From the NCBI GenBank assembly GCA_037127315.1, contig JBBBDQ010000229.1, positions 195,001-259,000 of the forward strand: a stretch of DNA of 64,000 nt. Direction: 5' to 3'. The position numbers were made by a program, and so were the translations under genes. The first letter of the stretch is position 1, and each line of letters starts with the position of its first letter. A model generated the notes under the pieces. The model was given only the letters and a program-made list of their open reading frames with translations. It had not been told where the DNA came from and did no database searches. Below are positions 1 through 11,189 of the stretch, piece by piece. Origin of the DNA: Ascarosepion bandense (Eukaryota; Mollusca; Cephalopoda; Sepiida; Sepiidae).

Positions 1-14
1 TACAGTGCGTAATC

Positions 15-287
15 GCTCAGTCAAGTGTCATACAGTATACACACTTGGGCAAAAGAAGATTTTTCTAGTTGATTGACATTTCTTTCTGCAGTAGACTGAT
101 TGCCAACGAAGGCTACAGAACCCAGTCTGTCTTGCTATTCGATCTATAGCTGGAGGGATAAGAGACGGATTTATACCTTTCCCAGGTATATTTACGCATA
201 AATGAATGCAACGGGTTCAACTGGAATTGAAACCCAGCTCTCAGATTTCTCGTTCCGAATCGATACCTATTGCACCACAATGCGTAA
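15..287 (-). mobile_element. SINE-1 copy (tRNA-derived)
   Basis: Nearly full SINE-1 read on the minus strand. The tRNA-like head (GGTGCAATAGGTATCG, then an altered box B) lies at 200-287 and the 3' end (ACTTGACTGAGCG) near 15. It shares the body blocks of better copies at 30456 and 58547: the stretch about an attained 'cataactgga' motif, the 'gtagactg-ttgccaac' block and the head. Diverged, so old. The family assignment rests on copies inside this window. Confidence 0.8.
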
Positions 288-436
288 TCGATAGAAATAC
301 TTTTTAATTAAAGAATAGCACCAGATTACAATTTTTGAATTCTTTTTAATAATTTTTCAGGAATCACATGCGTGTATTGTTTTATGATTAGGAACAGATC
401 AATTTTACAAAGGATTTTAATAGCAAATTGGACTCT

Positions 437-640
437 GTATGTGCATAGTTGTACAAAGAGTATCGGCTCAAAATGAGAAATCTGAGACCCGAATTCGAAC
501 CAAGTTGAATTCGTTGCATTCAATTACCCTGGGAAACTTATTAATTGATCTCTTCACCCCCTATTATGGGTTAACTAGGAAGACAGATTCATTTCTTTAG
601 TCTTGGTTGGCAACCATTCTACTTGTTGTGGGGTCTGCCC
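437..640 (+). mobile_element. SINE-1 copy, degraded
   Basis: Plus-strand SINE-1. The tRNA-like head is at 437-510 (TTGTACAAAGAGTATCGGCTC and a box-B-like GAATTCGAACC), followed by the 'attgatctcttcacccc' and 'ttggttggcaacca' body blocks. The 3' domain is missing. It sits head to head with the minus copy at 15-287. Confidence 0.65.
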
Positions 641-1067
641 TTTTTCAAGAGCATAGACTCGTCTAAAGTGTACACATAATCCTACCATAGAGAAATCATA
701 AGGTTTCACGGAGAATACAGCGTCAGAAGTTCATAGTAGCTCTGAGCTCCACACAGCAAAAAGATTATCACACAGCACTCGTCAGCTTCCGACGTGGACA
801 TGCTAAACAATCTACGGATTAACTTCAGAGATATGCATATATACTTCGTACATACTCGTATTCCTGGATTACTAACCTGCGTTCAAGTTTGTATCCTTTA
901 CGTTAATATACTTATTTTTCTATCTCCAATTCTGATTGTTCATTTATTTTGTGCAGTTTCCATTCCCGGAATCCACAACACTACTACAGAAAGAAATGGC
1001 AACCTATAGCACTTAACCGACTTATCTGGATAAAAGAATTGAATATCAGAACAAATTGGGTTCTATA

Positions 1068-1160
1068 ACTTTAGTTGGCAATCTTGTTTCCTCAGTCATG
1101 GATCGAAAAATATATGATCGTCCAAGCGGTGTATCACGTATGGCACTCAAGTGACTTATC
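1068..1160 (+). mobile_element. SINE-1 3' fragment
   Basis: Only the distal body remains: a shortened 'ttggcaatc' block, then 'cagtcatg', 'gatcgtccaagcggtgtatc' and 'acgtatggcac', ending in an altered copy of the tandem GACT terminus. Confidence 0.6.
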
Positions 1161-1424
1161 ATCATATATAAAATTAAAACATTTTTTATATTCCTCATCT
1201 ACAGTGCATAATCTCTAGTAATATGAGGGAAAATATTTATATTGCTTGCAACTTGTTGAGGTATTTCGTAAAAAGAAACCACGTTTCTAATAATGCAATC
1301 ATCGTCCCAGGAAATGCATACTCACGAGGGGATACTCTGAAGATAAATGGGGATTTTCTAAGCGATGTGGCACAAGGCCGAAAATATGAGACACTCAGTT
1401 GAGATCAAACTCACTATTCAACTG

Positions 1425-1468
1425 TAATGATTTTAGTGAGACAAGCTTACCAACCATTACACCACGTC
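1425..1468 (-). mobile_element. SINE-3 head fragment
   Basis: The reverse complement reads GACGTGGTGTAATGGTTGG followed by TAAGCTTGTCTCAC, matching the tRNA-like head of the fuller SINE-3 copy at 2782. Box A is recognisable; the rest is absent. Confidence 0.45.
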
Positions 1469-1757
1469 GAAGTGCCTCTCTAAAGGTGAACGTCACTAAG
1501 AGACTTTACTTTCAAATCTTCATTTCAGGAAGGAAATAGTCACATCACATTTGTCTGTCTTTCTTTCTGTCTATTTATCTGACGGTCGACGTGTGCGTGT
1601 GAAGAAGGGAGAGTTGTTAGAGAGTCAATTATTTACTTTAAAAAAAGTACGCGGCTATTTTTACATTAAGAAATGTATACGCGCATGTGTAGATGTGCGC
1701 AGTAGTTCGCACACTCTTACAAGCAAACGATCTTATAAACACCCATATATACCCACA

Positions 1758-1760
1758 TTC

Positions 1761-1807
<47 letters not shown>

Positions 1808-1810
1808 CGT
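1758..1810. repeat. (TA)n(TG)n compound microsatellite
   Basis: Uninterrupted TA dinucleotides pass directly into TG dinucleotides. The apparent YIYI/CVCV reading frame across it is an artefact. Sequence from 1810 to 2420 holds nothing I recognise. Confidence 0.95.
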
Positions 1811-2423
1811 TTGCCGAAAGGTAATTAATTAGAATAATCAGCTAATCAAATTTGCAAACCGATTGATTGATTTGACTAATTCGATTATTATCGTTGCCGC
1901 TACAGCCTCCATATTTGTTTTGGTTTTATTTTTTATTATCCACACTTTAGTTTTGTCTTCTCGATTTCTTTCTACATTTCTTTCTTTGCTTTATTTCTGT
2001 CGTCTTCCTACGCCCCTTGTGAAAGCGCATTGCAGTAATAAACTCTTTCTACGAGTGTCTTTCTGCTGAGTTCTTTCTCGATATCTGATGTGTTACCATT
2101 TCTTCTTTTAAATCGATCATCATTTCCGTATTAAATTATTATTTGTTGTTTTAGCATAGGTAAAAATAAAATAAATAAATGCGTATGGACATGCATTGTA
2201 GAAACGGGAAAAAGCACAACAAAATATAAACCCGAAATTCCGAGTTCGAATAGAAGTTAATTCTTATTTAACACGATTGTATTTGAAGTCATTACATTCT
2301 GTGGTTGTTAGAAAGTGGGACAATCCAAAATGTTTAGATGTCTGTGTTGCATTGTAACCGAGTCGCAAAATTTCGAAGGTGAATTGCAATAGCGAAAATA
2401 GATGACTACCTGAATCAAGTCAG

Positions 2424-2675
2424 ACAGTTAAGTGCCATGCGATCATGACTGATTGGGCAGAAGGATTTCCCGCTGTAATCTCACATTACTTTCTGCAGTA
2501 GACTGGTTGCCAACCAAGGCTATATAACGTAATCTTTCCTGTTATTTAATACATAAATTTAATACCTTTCCCAAGCGATATTTGAACGTAAGGGAACGCA
2601 ATGAATTCAACTGGAATTCGAATTCGGTTCCCTGATGTCTCGTTCTGAGCCGATATCTACTGCACCACCAAACAC
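2424..2675 (-). mobile_element. SINE-1 copy
   Basis: Minus-strand SINE-1. The 3' end is at 2424 (cagacagttaagtgccatgc) and the head at 2600-2675, with box B GAATTCGAATTCC on the minus strand and a box-A-like GGTGCAGTAGATATCGGC. It lacks part of the 'cacgcttgggcgatc' block by internal deletion. Confidence 0.8.
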
Positions 2676-2781
2676 ATCTGAATCTAGACAATTATGAAAT
2701 AAAAACTTTTAGCTAAAAATAAAGAGAAGGGGTGCTGGACTTCTGCTTTATATCTATCTATCGTTCTGTATGGGGCATTGG

Positions 2782-2931
2782 GACGTGGTGTAACGGTTAG
2801 CAAGCTTGTCTCGCTAGAATCTATTAAAACTGAGCAATGAGTTCGATTCTCACTGGGTACATCATAATTTCGGCTTTGTACCACTTGTAAGTCATACAGA
2901 TCTATCTATCTATCTATCTATCTATCTATAT
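2782..2931 (+). mobile_element. SINE-3 copy with (ATCT)n tail
   Basis: The tRNA-like head shows box A GGTGTAACGGTTAGC and box B GAGTTCGATTCTCACTGGG. A short body follows ('atttcggctttgtaccac') and then an (ATCT)n tail at 2900-2931. The 63837 copy has the same head and the same 'tttgtaccac' body, so this is a family. It differs from SINE-1 and SINE-2 in the head. The tetranucleotide tail is the likely seed of GATA arrays elsewhere in the window. Confidence 0.7.
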
Positions 2932-2934
2932 GGC

Positions 2935-3289
2935 TGTCAATGGAGGACACTGATAAGAGAAAAACTGAGACGTCAGTGACGTGATTCTGTAGAAGAATGC
3001 TGTAAATTTCATAAACAGATTCGCAGAATTTCTAACGCGAACTATGAAACACGTTCACCACAATCTAGACTCGTACTGGGTATGACGTTAAACTACACCT
3101 GGTAGCAAAGTTTCTGATCGGAAAGATTTGAGGAGTATGGGTCCAACATTCAATTGCAAGTGTTTCCCGCTATATTTGCAATTTTATTACACTATTAGCG
3201 TCCCAACTATGTTAAAAAAATACACTCTAAAACTAGACTCAGTAGACTATGAACGTGTAGAAATTCATTTTTACAGTGAAGGTGCCAAC
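2935..3289. other. no recognised feature
   Basis: Unique-looking AT-rich sequence. I see no coding, RNA or repeat signal. Confidence 0.5.
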
Positions 3290-3630
3290 AATAAATTTAC
3301 ATAGTAAAAAGAATTTATTAGAAATATTTTTTGTATAAAAGATAAATATCAGCAATATATTTTTGTTAGAAAAAAAAACATTTACAATACGTTTTTGCGA
3401 AAAAAAAGTTAAAGATATAATAAGCAATAAATTTTTGCAAAGTAAAATAAATATTATCTGCAATACGTTTTTTAAGAAAAGAGAATTATTATCTTTAATA
3501 CATTTTTGTTTAAAAATTGAAAAAAATATTATCAGCAATATATTTTAGTAAGAAAACATATATTACCAGCCATATAAGAAAAACAATTATCAGCTATACA
3601 TTTTTGTAAAGAAAAAAATTACGAGCACTT
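3290..3630. repeat. degenerate A/T-rich minisatellite
   Basis: Six to seven diverged repeats of a unit of roughly 45-60 bp, recognised by the recurring string 'ttatcagcaatatatttttg' followed by an 'aagaaaaaaa' block. The same motif in the opposite strand sense recurs at 28545-28670. Small reading frames on both strands here are artefacts of base composition. Confidence 0.7.
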
Positions 3631-3639
3631 CTTCTGTGT

Positions 3640-4885
3640 GCTTTGTCCTTTCAGGACATAGGCGATCATGGCCTTCCACGTTTTTCTTTCTCTGGTGGCT
3701 CCTATCACGTTTTTACTGGAACAGAACGCAACTCCCGTTCTGCCATCCACCTGTTCAGGCCAATCAAATACGTTACACGCTGTTTTCACTGTCTCTACTT
3801 CCCTATATCTGGTCTGTTAGTATCAGGTTCTCCAAGCCCTCTTTCCTCATTGCATGTTGCAGAAACTTTAGCTGTCTCTTCCTGATGCTCAGTATTCATT
3901 TCCTTTTCGTTCCCACCCTTTCCAAAACCTCATCCTTCCTCACATGCTCGATCCATGATATTCGCAGCATCCTCCCATAAAACAACAATTCAGCTGCTTC
4001 AAGTTTTTCTTTCATTTTCGATGCTATTGTTCATCATTCACTGCCATATTGAAGAACCGACATCACATAGCAATCCAGTACTCTTTTCTTTGTTTTTGCG
4101 AAATTTCCTGTCTCTTAAATCTCTACTCAACGCGTCCTTCGCCATGCCCATTCGCCTTCGGATCTCTGTGTCAGACTTTCCGTCCTCTGCTAGAGGACTT
4201 CCTAGATATTTACATTTTATACCTGCTTGATTTTAGTATCCCACACATGTATTTGACATTTTGGGCTGCTCCTTTTTACTGATGACTATGCATTCGGTTT
4301 TCTTGCAGATTATTTGTTGCCTTTTCTTGTCATTCTCCTCAGCTACCTTCTGTAGAAGGTCTTGTAGTTTCCTTTCCGTGTCTGCAATCAGAACTGTATC
4401 ATCTGCATACCTTATGTTGTTCAAGTTGTGGCCTCCAATAATAAATCCTGGCATGTCATCTACGATCCTTCAAATATTCTCGATGTACAAGTCGAACAGA
4501 TCCGGTGAAAAGACACATCCTTATCTTACGCCTTTTCTATCTTTGTTAATCTGCTGAAATCGTTACCTGTCCGTATGCAGACCGCTTGCTGCCAGTAGAG
4601 ATTCTTGATTACTCTGATGTCTTTCCCCAAAATGTCGAGGCTACCGAGCATTTCCATCAGTTCTTTGTATTGTATCTTGTCGAATGCCTTCGCATAATCA
4701 ATAAAACATAGATACAAGTCTTTCTTTATTTGTATTGCCCTTTCGGAGAGCATCCTAATCATAAATATGGCGTTCCTTGTTTTAGTGTCTTTGACGAAGC
4801 CGCACTGTTCTTGTCCTATCTCTGACCTGATTCTGCTTCTTGCTCTATTCATCAGGATTCGGACAATCAGTTTTGTAATGCCAAC
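3640..4885 (-). mobile_element. LINE-B (RTE-like non-LTR retrotransposon), 5'-truncated
   Basis: The minus strand encodes the C-terminal half of a non-LTR reverse transcriptase and the downstream region. Motif A reads CFIDYAKAFDKIQ near 4700, a motif B remnant with GCVFSPDLF lies near 4500, and the catalytic YADD box is intact at 4398-4409. The family tail (RKEGLENL..., 'HVLKEHG'-type end) is recognisable towards 3640. It is broken by at least one frameshift between motifs A and B and a stop replacing Gln in the RQGC motif. No endonuclease domain remains. The endonuclease-RT type is RTE-like by my reading; other clades are possible. Confidence 0.85.
4233..4852 (-). pseudogene. reverse transcriptase fragment of LINE-B
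   Basis: Two open blocks. 4526-4852 carries the fingers/palm motif A (FIDYAKAFDKIQ, first catalytic Asp) and 4233-4454 carries IRYADDTVLIADTE (second and third catalytic Asp). They lie in different frames, joined across 4455-4525, where the reading is interrupted by a stop in the RQGC loop. About 200 codons of a protein normally near 1,000. Not functional. Confidence 0.85.
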
Positions 4886-4889
4886 ACTA

Positions 4890-6120
4890 TATTTCCGTAA
4901 AACAAATCAATGCTCCAATGAAAATTAAATTTCAGTATTAAATGACCCATGAGGAGTTTAAATGCCTTTAAAAAACAAAACAGAATCTAGATAATTAAGC
5001 GATAGGAACATTTCGTTAGAAACAATTAAATATAGTGATGAACTACTACTTCATATTTCCTCTATATTTGGTTTGTGAATTTTTGACAGTGTTTGTGGTA
5101 TTAATTCCTGGGTCGTCCTGAATGTACTTTCACTCGGTGAATACAGATGAACAATACTAAATAAAATAATAACTTGAAAATAACACTAGACATGAGAAGA
5201 ACGAGAAAAGTCTACATCCGGAAATTAAATAAATGGTTCAATTTAAATTTCCCTGTAGATTACCCAGATCGATTCGAGGAATGCCATGGGGTAGAGGAAC
5301 AACGCTGAAACTTTGGGATAACCGTAAAATGAGTCCGAATATAAATAGTGTAAATAATGATAACTACTCTTCTCAGAAATTAAGACAATACCGAAGATTT
5401 AAGTGTAGCGGCCATGGCGAAGTCATGATAGAAGCAGGTGATGCGCATTCTCAAGAAATTGTAACTAACATCCGCTCAGCGTAGTTGCAGTTTAAACCAG
5501 AGGTTGGTTTTCTTGGCATTAAAAATAGAAATGTGTAATCGCGAGCCTCTTATCTCGAAACTTTCTAACTTCCATCCAAGTGGCACCTTTTCCCAAAAAT
5601 ATTAATTTATCTATCTATTCAAGAGGGTGAACTATGAAAGGTTTTGACATTTCAGTAGTGAGATAAAATCCATTGCCGCCTGCTAGTCTTAGTGTAGGTT
5701 CTATTGACGAGTGGCTCCCGTTGTATCACACACAGTTCTAAGGCTCACAAGCTACGGGTACTATTTTAGAAACTTTATCTTTTTTTTACAAAAATTTCAA
5801 ATTCTTTTAATCTACGAGCCTGATATTTAAAATATCTGTTCAACTTTATTGTAATAGTTGGAAATGATTCTGAATCTTTATTTTGTTTTTATTATTGCAT
5901 ATTTCGAAAGAGCTAAAAATACAAGGCTCAAGAGCTACTCAATGTAGAAGGTTACTGAGTCAGATGGATGACATATTTTTTAATAATGTTTAGTATATGC
6001 AAGTCCCAAGAGCCACTGAAGGTAGAGGGTTACTGAATGAAATGTGTGTTATATATTTCAGATATTCAGACCGATAATATCAAGAAGTTACTTTCCTAAC
6101 GAATCAACCATGGAAGAATT
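4890..6120. other. unassigned region with one small ORF and a short direct repeat
   Basis: The 83-codon plus-strand ORF at 5233-5484 has no recognisable domain, and I do not call it a gene. Two diverged direct copies of a 45-bp sequence (core 'gagcyactsaakgtagarggttactga') lie at about 5925-5970 and 6000-6045, with a weaker third near 5735. Otherwise nothing recognised. Confidence 0.5.
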
Positions 6121-6122
6121 TT

Positions 6123-6196
6123 CTGTCCAGTCAGTCATATCCCTTTCGGAACATGATCGCCCAAACTTGTAACACGTATGACACTTAACTGAATGA
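6123..6196 (+). mobile_element. SINE-1 3' fragment
   Basis: Contains 'ctgtccagtcagtcat', 'gatcgcccaaacttgtaacac' and 'gtatgacacttaactga', the last 75 bp of SINE-1. Confidence 0.75.
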
Positions 6197-6426
6197 AGAG
6201 TACTAAAAATAGAGCTTTGAGTGTCTTTGGGATGATGGCGTCGTGGACAGAACGGCTGCATTATATTACTATTCGAATGGCTAGTCTAGGCATGGGCACC
6301 GTTTTTTTTAGTATTTGAACGCATGATTCCTCGCTTGTGGAACTCTGCTTACGTTCCATGCATTCTAGCCAACTTCAATCTGAAAAACATTAAATACATT
6401 GTCAATCGCTATCAACTGTCCTCTTC

Positions 6427-6545
6427 ATGACTCTTTCACTTTCTTGCTCATTATTAATATTTCTGTTTCTCATTCCCTCACAGCAAGTATTCTCTTGTGT
6501 CTTGCATGGGGTGAAACCGATTTTAAAAAAAGTAAAGAAAGAAAT
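6427..6545 (+). mobile_element. tail-repeat fragment (LINE-A-type 3' tail)
   Basis: The block ends 'cttgcatggggtgaaaccgat' then A-rich sequence. This is a relative of the tail 'ccttgcttggggtgaaat.att-An' of LINE-A copies at 49970 and 59716. The upstream 100 bp reappears in inverted orientation at 8858-8930, so it is a dispersed element. Confidence 0.55.
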
Positions 6546-7429
6546 ATTTTTAAATACAAGCCAGTGCACACCAATAAAAATTTTCAAGGAAAATTTTCGA
6601 AATCGGCACCTTGCATATTTTTATTAGAATAAAACGTAAATGTAAGAATAAATCTTAGGAATAAGGGAATGTTTATTCATATTTTCGTAGAAAAATTATG
6701 ATTAAAAAATTGAAGTGTCGGTATAATATTATCACTGAAAACATTTTGATTCAGATGTCTTCGCTTATGATTTATTTCTAATTTATTTATTGAAAAATTA
6801 CAAAAGTAGATTTCTTCCCCAGAGAAAAAATATTATGAATGTTTTCTGTTTCCAAACCAAAAGCTATTTACGCGTATGATCTTCCCTAAAGAAAATAACC
6901 CATTGTTTAAAATATCCAAGAACGTTAATTTCACAGAAATTTTACAAACTTTAAGAAACATTGTATTTAATGGTAAAGTAAGTGATTATTTATGAGAGTA
7001 TGTGAGTGAATAAGTGAGAAGAAAAGTAAGCAATGTTTTTGAAGAAACGTTAATTTTCTTATGAAATAAAGCGTGTCATTCAGAACGACTAAATGTGCCG
7101 CAGTTTACTAATGATTGTGCCGGCCAGTTCAGAATGCCCGATAACTTAAACATTTGACAAATAGAAATGATTGCCAATGAAGAAGCAAACGTTCATTTGG
7201 AAATTAATTATTTCCGCAACCTAGGTTTCAAATTTATCTGTATGTTCAGATGATTTACAAGAACTGATTTTTACGATTTACAAAATCACGAACAGGGATA
7301 TTTTGCGAACGCGCAATTAGAATTTTTTAACAGCCAAAAACTTTCCAAATTTGAAAGGAATTATTCAAGGATCGTAAAATAGTTCCATCAATGTTTGCAT
7401 GATTCTAGTATGTATTTGTAGGCATGATT
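6546..7429. other. AT-rich, nothing recognised
   Basis: No reading frame above background and no family repeat that I recognise. Confidence 0.5.
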
Positions 7430-8319
7430 AATTTTAGACACAATTTCTTATCTTTTATTTAGTAATTTCTTTTGTTCTTGGAACAACATAATAGCTAACT
7501 TTTCCTCCTGAAACAATCTGCATACATTGTCACCGTTGTATGGTTTGGCTGTTTTAAATATACTCCAAGTTATCTCAAAGTTTTTATAATTTTTCAATTT
7601 TAATTTCCTCACAGGGCTAACCAGTTTGGTACAATTTCTGAGTTTTTCTAGTTTAAATGTAGATTTATGATTATTCCATCTGATTTTAAAACAATCTTTA
7701 GTAGACTCGAAACTTGTTTTTCTTTGTCCATCTATATTATATACCTCTGCTTTGTAAATAACCCTTTCTTTTTTTTACAAAATCTGGGTGTTGTCCCTAA
7801 AATTACATTCCATGTTAATGATATTATTTTGGTTTCTGATGCTTTGCATTTTAGTGTAGTTTTCTAAATTACTAGTACAGCTATAACTTAATTTGATTGA
7901 ATTCCCATTGAAAAGTTTGTTAAATTTTGAGTTTTGGGAAGTGTTTATTGATTGTTTTAAAAACATTTGTCTTATTTGGGATTTTACTTTTAAGTTAAAC
8001 GGTGGGTTGAACTTAATAATAATTCAATTACTATTATTATTTTTTGTATATTCGAGGTTTGTATTCTAAATTGTTTTCATGCCCAGGCTTTTTAAAGGCA
8101 TTTTTATAATCTTTCTTCTTTTGATTAAAGATTGCTTTGTTTGACGAATTTTTAATAGCCTGTGTTCTATTCCTTAATGGATATTTTGATTATTCTTATG
8201 GGATGGTTAAATCTATTGTTTGCGTAATTTAAGGTTGAGTTACTCCTTGTTTGTAAATTAAATTCTACATCTAAATATTGAACTGTCTTTTTCATTTTTT
8301 TCATGGACATGCTGAGTTT

Positions 8320-8322
<3 letters not shown>
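7430..8322 (-). mobile_element. Penelope-like element fragment (RT C-terminus + GIY-YIG endonuclease)
   Basis: Read on the minus strand from 8322 down: a QYLDVEFNLQT block (the 'LDVxFNL' region following the RT palm), then FNPPFNLKVKSQIRQMFL near 7990, KLSYSCTSNLENYTKMQS near 7870, a GIY-YIG-like region ending FKIRWNNHKSTFKLEK near 7670, and finally ITWSIFKTAKPYN...EEKLAIM to 7430. This order matches RT plus GIY-YIG proteins of Penelope-like elements as I know the family. Stops and at least two frameshifts break it; the 'YIG' residues themselves are eroded. It is bounded at 8322 by a (TA)n array. Confidence 0.75.
7440..7966 (-). pseudogene. GIY-YIG endonuclease domain remnant of the PLE
   Basis: 7775-7966 stays open for 63 codons (conserved FLKQSINTSQNSKFNKLFNG then KLSYSC). 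The following 7440-7690 stretch is open in another frame, with the C-terminal block ITWSIF and an altered Cys pair (NVCRLFQEEK where CxLCxxEK is usual). The domain would nick DNA for target priming; here it is dead. Confidence 0.7.
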
Positions 8323-8383
<61 letters not shown>

Positions 8384-8548
8384 AGAAATGAGCTATTTCC
8401 GCAAAATAAATTTCAACCTTTTGGTATATTTAAAGTATTTCGAAAGATATACCTCTGATTAAAAAAAATTAAGTATTTCATTACATGTTCTTTTATTTTT
8501 TTTATTTCTCTCTTACTTCTCTCTTTCTTTTTTACTGAGTTTTAAATA

Positions 8549-8621
<73 letters not shown>

Positions 8622-8760
8622 AGAAATGAGCTATTTCCGCAAACTAAATTTCAACCTTTTGAAAAGTATTTCTATACAATGTTCTTTTATTCTTTTTTAT
8701 TTATCTCGTACTTTTTCTCTTTTTCTTTTTTTACACTATTTCACATACTTTCATTCTTTC
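8321..8760. repeat. direct duplication of (TA)n plus 180-bp flank
   Basis: Two (TA)n arrays (8323-8378 and 8551-8616) are each followed by the same sequence, 'aatttagaaatgagctattt' then 'ccgca', at 8379 and 8617 (offset 238 bp). The similarity continues through T-rich sequence to about 8545 and 8760. Divergence in the T-rich half shows the duplication is not very recent. Confidence 0.8.
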
Positions 8761-8854
8761 TATTTTGCTGATTGCTGGCCTTGTTTCCTTCTTGCTATTT
8801 TTAAAATATTTTTTTTTATTCTTTTATAGAATATTATTTTACTAATTTTTAAAA

Positions 8855-9055
8855 TCGGTATCAACCCATGCAAGACACAAGAGATTACCTGGTGTGAGGG
8901 AATGACAAACAGAAATATTAATAATAAGCGGGATCGCCCGGTGCACACTCCACCCACGTCTATTGAACAGGTGAAGAGGCTCATCCATTGTTTCCTGTTT
9001 GAAGAGTGGTTTCTGGTTTTTCTCTTTTCCAATCTTTTCACTCTTTAAATTTAAT
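8855..9055. mobile_element. composite of two tail-repeat pieces in opposite orientation
   Basis: 8858-8930 is the minus-strand counterpart of 6430-6540. 8931-9055 is a plus-strand monomer of the dimeric repeat seen at 57612-57988 ('atcgcccggt', 'tattgaacaggtgaagaggc', 'ttttccaatcttttcactc'). Confidence 0.65.
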
Positions 9056-10080
9056 TAGATATCAAAACATGATAAACAGAGGGTCAAACTTCTAGACAGA
9101 ATGCTTTCACGGTCACAGACTTAAAACCAGGTCACCTGTACACAACACACGTTCATCCTGTGACGCTGGAGATCACGAGTGAGCCTCGCCCTGCGTGACT
9201 CCTACCTCAGTTCAGAGACATTTACGCTAGCCAACCAGAGAGACATTATCAGACCGATTAGGTTTGTTCTTTTGCGTTGAGCATGAGCCAAAAACAATTT
9301 AACATTTTATGATGAAATCAATAGACGCATCCCCCTCACCAATGTCGGAATAGTTAACGTGAGTCCTATAGAGAGGTCAACAAAAATGAGTATCTTCTCG
9401 TCACAATACTTTTTGTTACTGAAATGTCAGTGGGAGGAAAATTCCCTGTTAAAATTCTCTTTGCTTTTGAGAAATTTGGGGTGGGGTATTTCTACGTCTT
9501 TCAAATCTACGTTTTAATTGCTCTAAAGAAAAATTATTACTTTATACATTTTAGAGATTACAACAGCTTTACAGGTTCTTCCTCGGTTATGCGACAAACG
9601 TCTTTCGCGAGGTTTTGAAGGGTTTTTTGTTTCCTTTTATCAGCTATTTTTTAATTGGTAGGGATCAGTGATCCAGTCATCGTAGGAGGATCCATAATCT
9701 GTTTTGGGGGAAGGAGAAGACGTAACAGACTGAGGGACCAGAAATCCCCACAACCCACAGGCTTTAGTTTCTTTACAAATTTCGATTTTAAGATTTCTCT
9801 TAAATATTATATTTTTTCTCAACTTAGTCCGATTTTCTTCTGTATCTCAGATGCAGTAGTAGTATTGGGGCGTTCACAATTAGAGCCTTAGTAACATTAC
9901 TTGATATTGTGTCTTGGAGGTTTATTTCATCCGGTTAGAATTCCTTCTATGAGACCCTGAAATGCTCTTTCTTGCCAATCCTCTTTTGTCGACTATATTG
10001 CTAATTTTGATCTCCATTATATGAAAATTGGAGAAAATTTCTTGGAAATTTCTATGCAAAGAGGTTGGGGAAAGAGAAAA
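9056..10080. other. no recognised feature
   Basis: Short ORFs of 60-78 codons exist on both strands but show no domain or family signal. Confidence 0.5.
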
Positions 10081-11170
10081 TAAGATCCTAACAAATCTAA
10101 AACTTAGAATAAGAAATAAGACAGGTTAAAAAAAAATCAAATCAACAACCTAAAAATAAGGATGTGAAAAAATTAAAATTAAAGATGTATATTACAATAA
10201 AAAAGCACTGTTCTACTTACGTCAGGTGGCAAGGTAAAAATTGTTTGATAACTTACACTAGTAAAGATTTATAAATATGGACGTTTTTTTTTTAAAGTAA
10301 GAAAACAATGAAACAAAACGATGTAAAATAAAATTAGCTCAACGACAAAAAATAAAATATAATTCGCCGAAAGACGGGAACGAAAAATAAAGATCGGCGA
10401 ACAAACAAAAAATAAAATTAACCTAAATGTCAAGGACAAAAAGATTAAACTTGAAGCAAAACACTTCAAGAAGTTATCTGGGAAACTAGGATTTAATTAA
10501 GGAAATAAAGTGAATTTGAGTCAAAAGTGAAGAAGGTAGACTGAAAAGATTTAACAACTAACAAAAAAAAACAAAAAACGAGCTGTTCAAAAACGTCAAA
10601 ACAAATTGCCAAACAAGAATTTTGGTTCAAAAATGTTCCATAATTCTTTTTTTTTAAATAAAGGAAATAATAAATAAACATAATCTATAAATTAAATGCA
10701 AATGAATAAAAAAAACAGTCTGCTAAGACTTTCAAAATCAGAAAAATTAAAAAAAAAAAAGATGGTGGCCAAAGTCGACTGGAAAACTGAAATAAAAATT
10801 GAGTTAAAAGAAAAATTCGAAAATTTAAAAAAAATGAATAAATAAATCAGGTTAACTTAACAGACATTTTATGGGCCAAAAATAAAGATCTTTTTATTCG
10901 TTGTCACAATGTTCCAGTGGATATTCATATTTGTAGCAACTCCTCCTCTAAGAAAATATAAAATCGGATATACGTCAGTAATGAAACTTCAAAGGTACCT
11001 TGCAGACGAGTTCGTCTAAACTATTACCATGAAAGTGTTTATAGAAAAAGACACAGGGAAAGTATTTACGGCGGTGGGAAAATGACCGAAACCGAACCAC
11101 CAGAACAAGACTAATAATATTGCTGACTCTTTTATCAAAGGTTTCAAAATAAATAGCTGAAGATCCGGAT
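10081..11170. repeat. A-rich block paralogous to 30930-32590
   Basis: Purine/A-rich plus strand. Shared strings with the second block include 'atttaacaactaa', 'gg(t/c)caaag(t/c)cgac', 'aagttaa..aacttaaca' and, at the distal end, 'caagac(t/c)a(a/g)taatattgctgac' (11108 here, 32527 there). The order is conserved, so this looks like one duplicated or dispersed unit about 1 kb long. The LINE-A fragment at 10985-11085 interrupts this copy. Confidence 0.65.
10985..11085 (-). mobile_element. LINE-A fragment
   Basis: The strings 'catgaaagtgtttatagaa' and 'gacacagggaaa' match the antisense of the LFYKYFHG region in the long copy (25540-25590). Confidence 0.55.
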
Positions 11171-11189
11171 TATATGTAACAGCAATATT

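Noticed and set aside
2782..2865. Possible tRNA gene
   Set aside because: Head of SINE-3 with an (ATCT)n tail; second copy at 63837.
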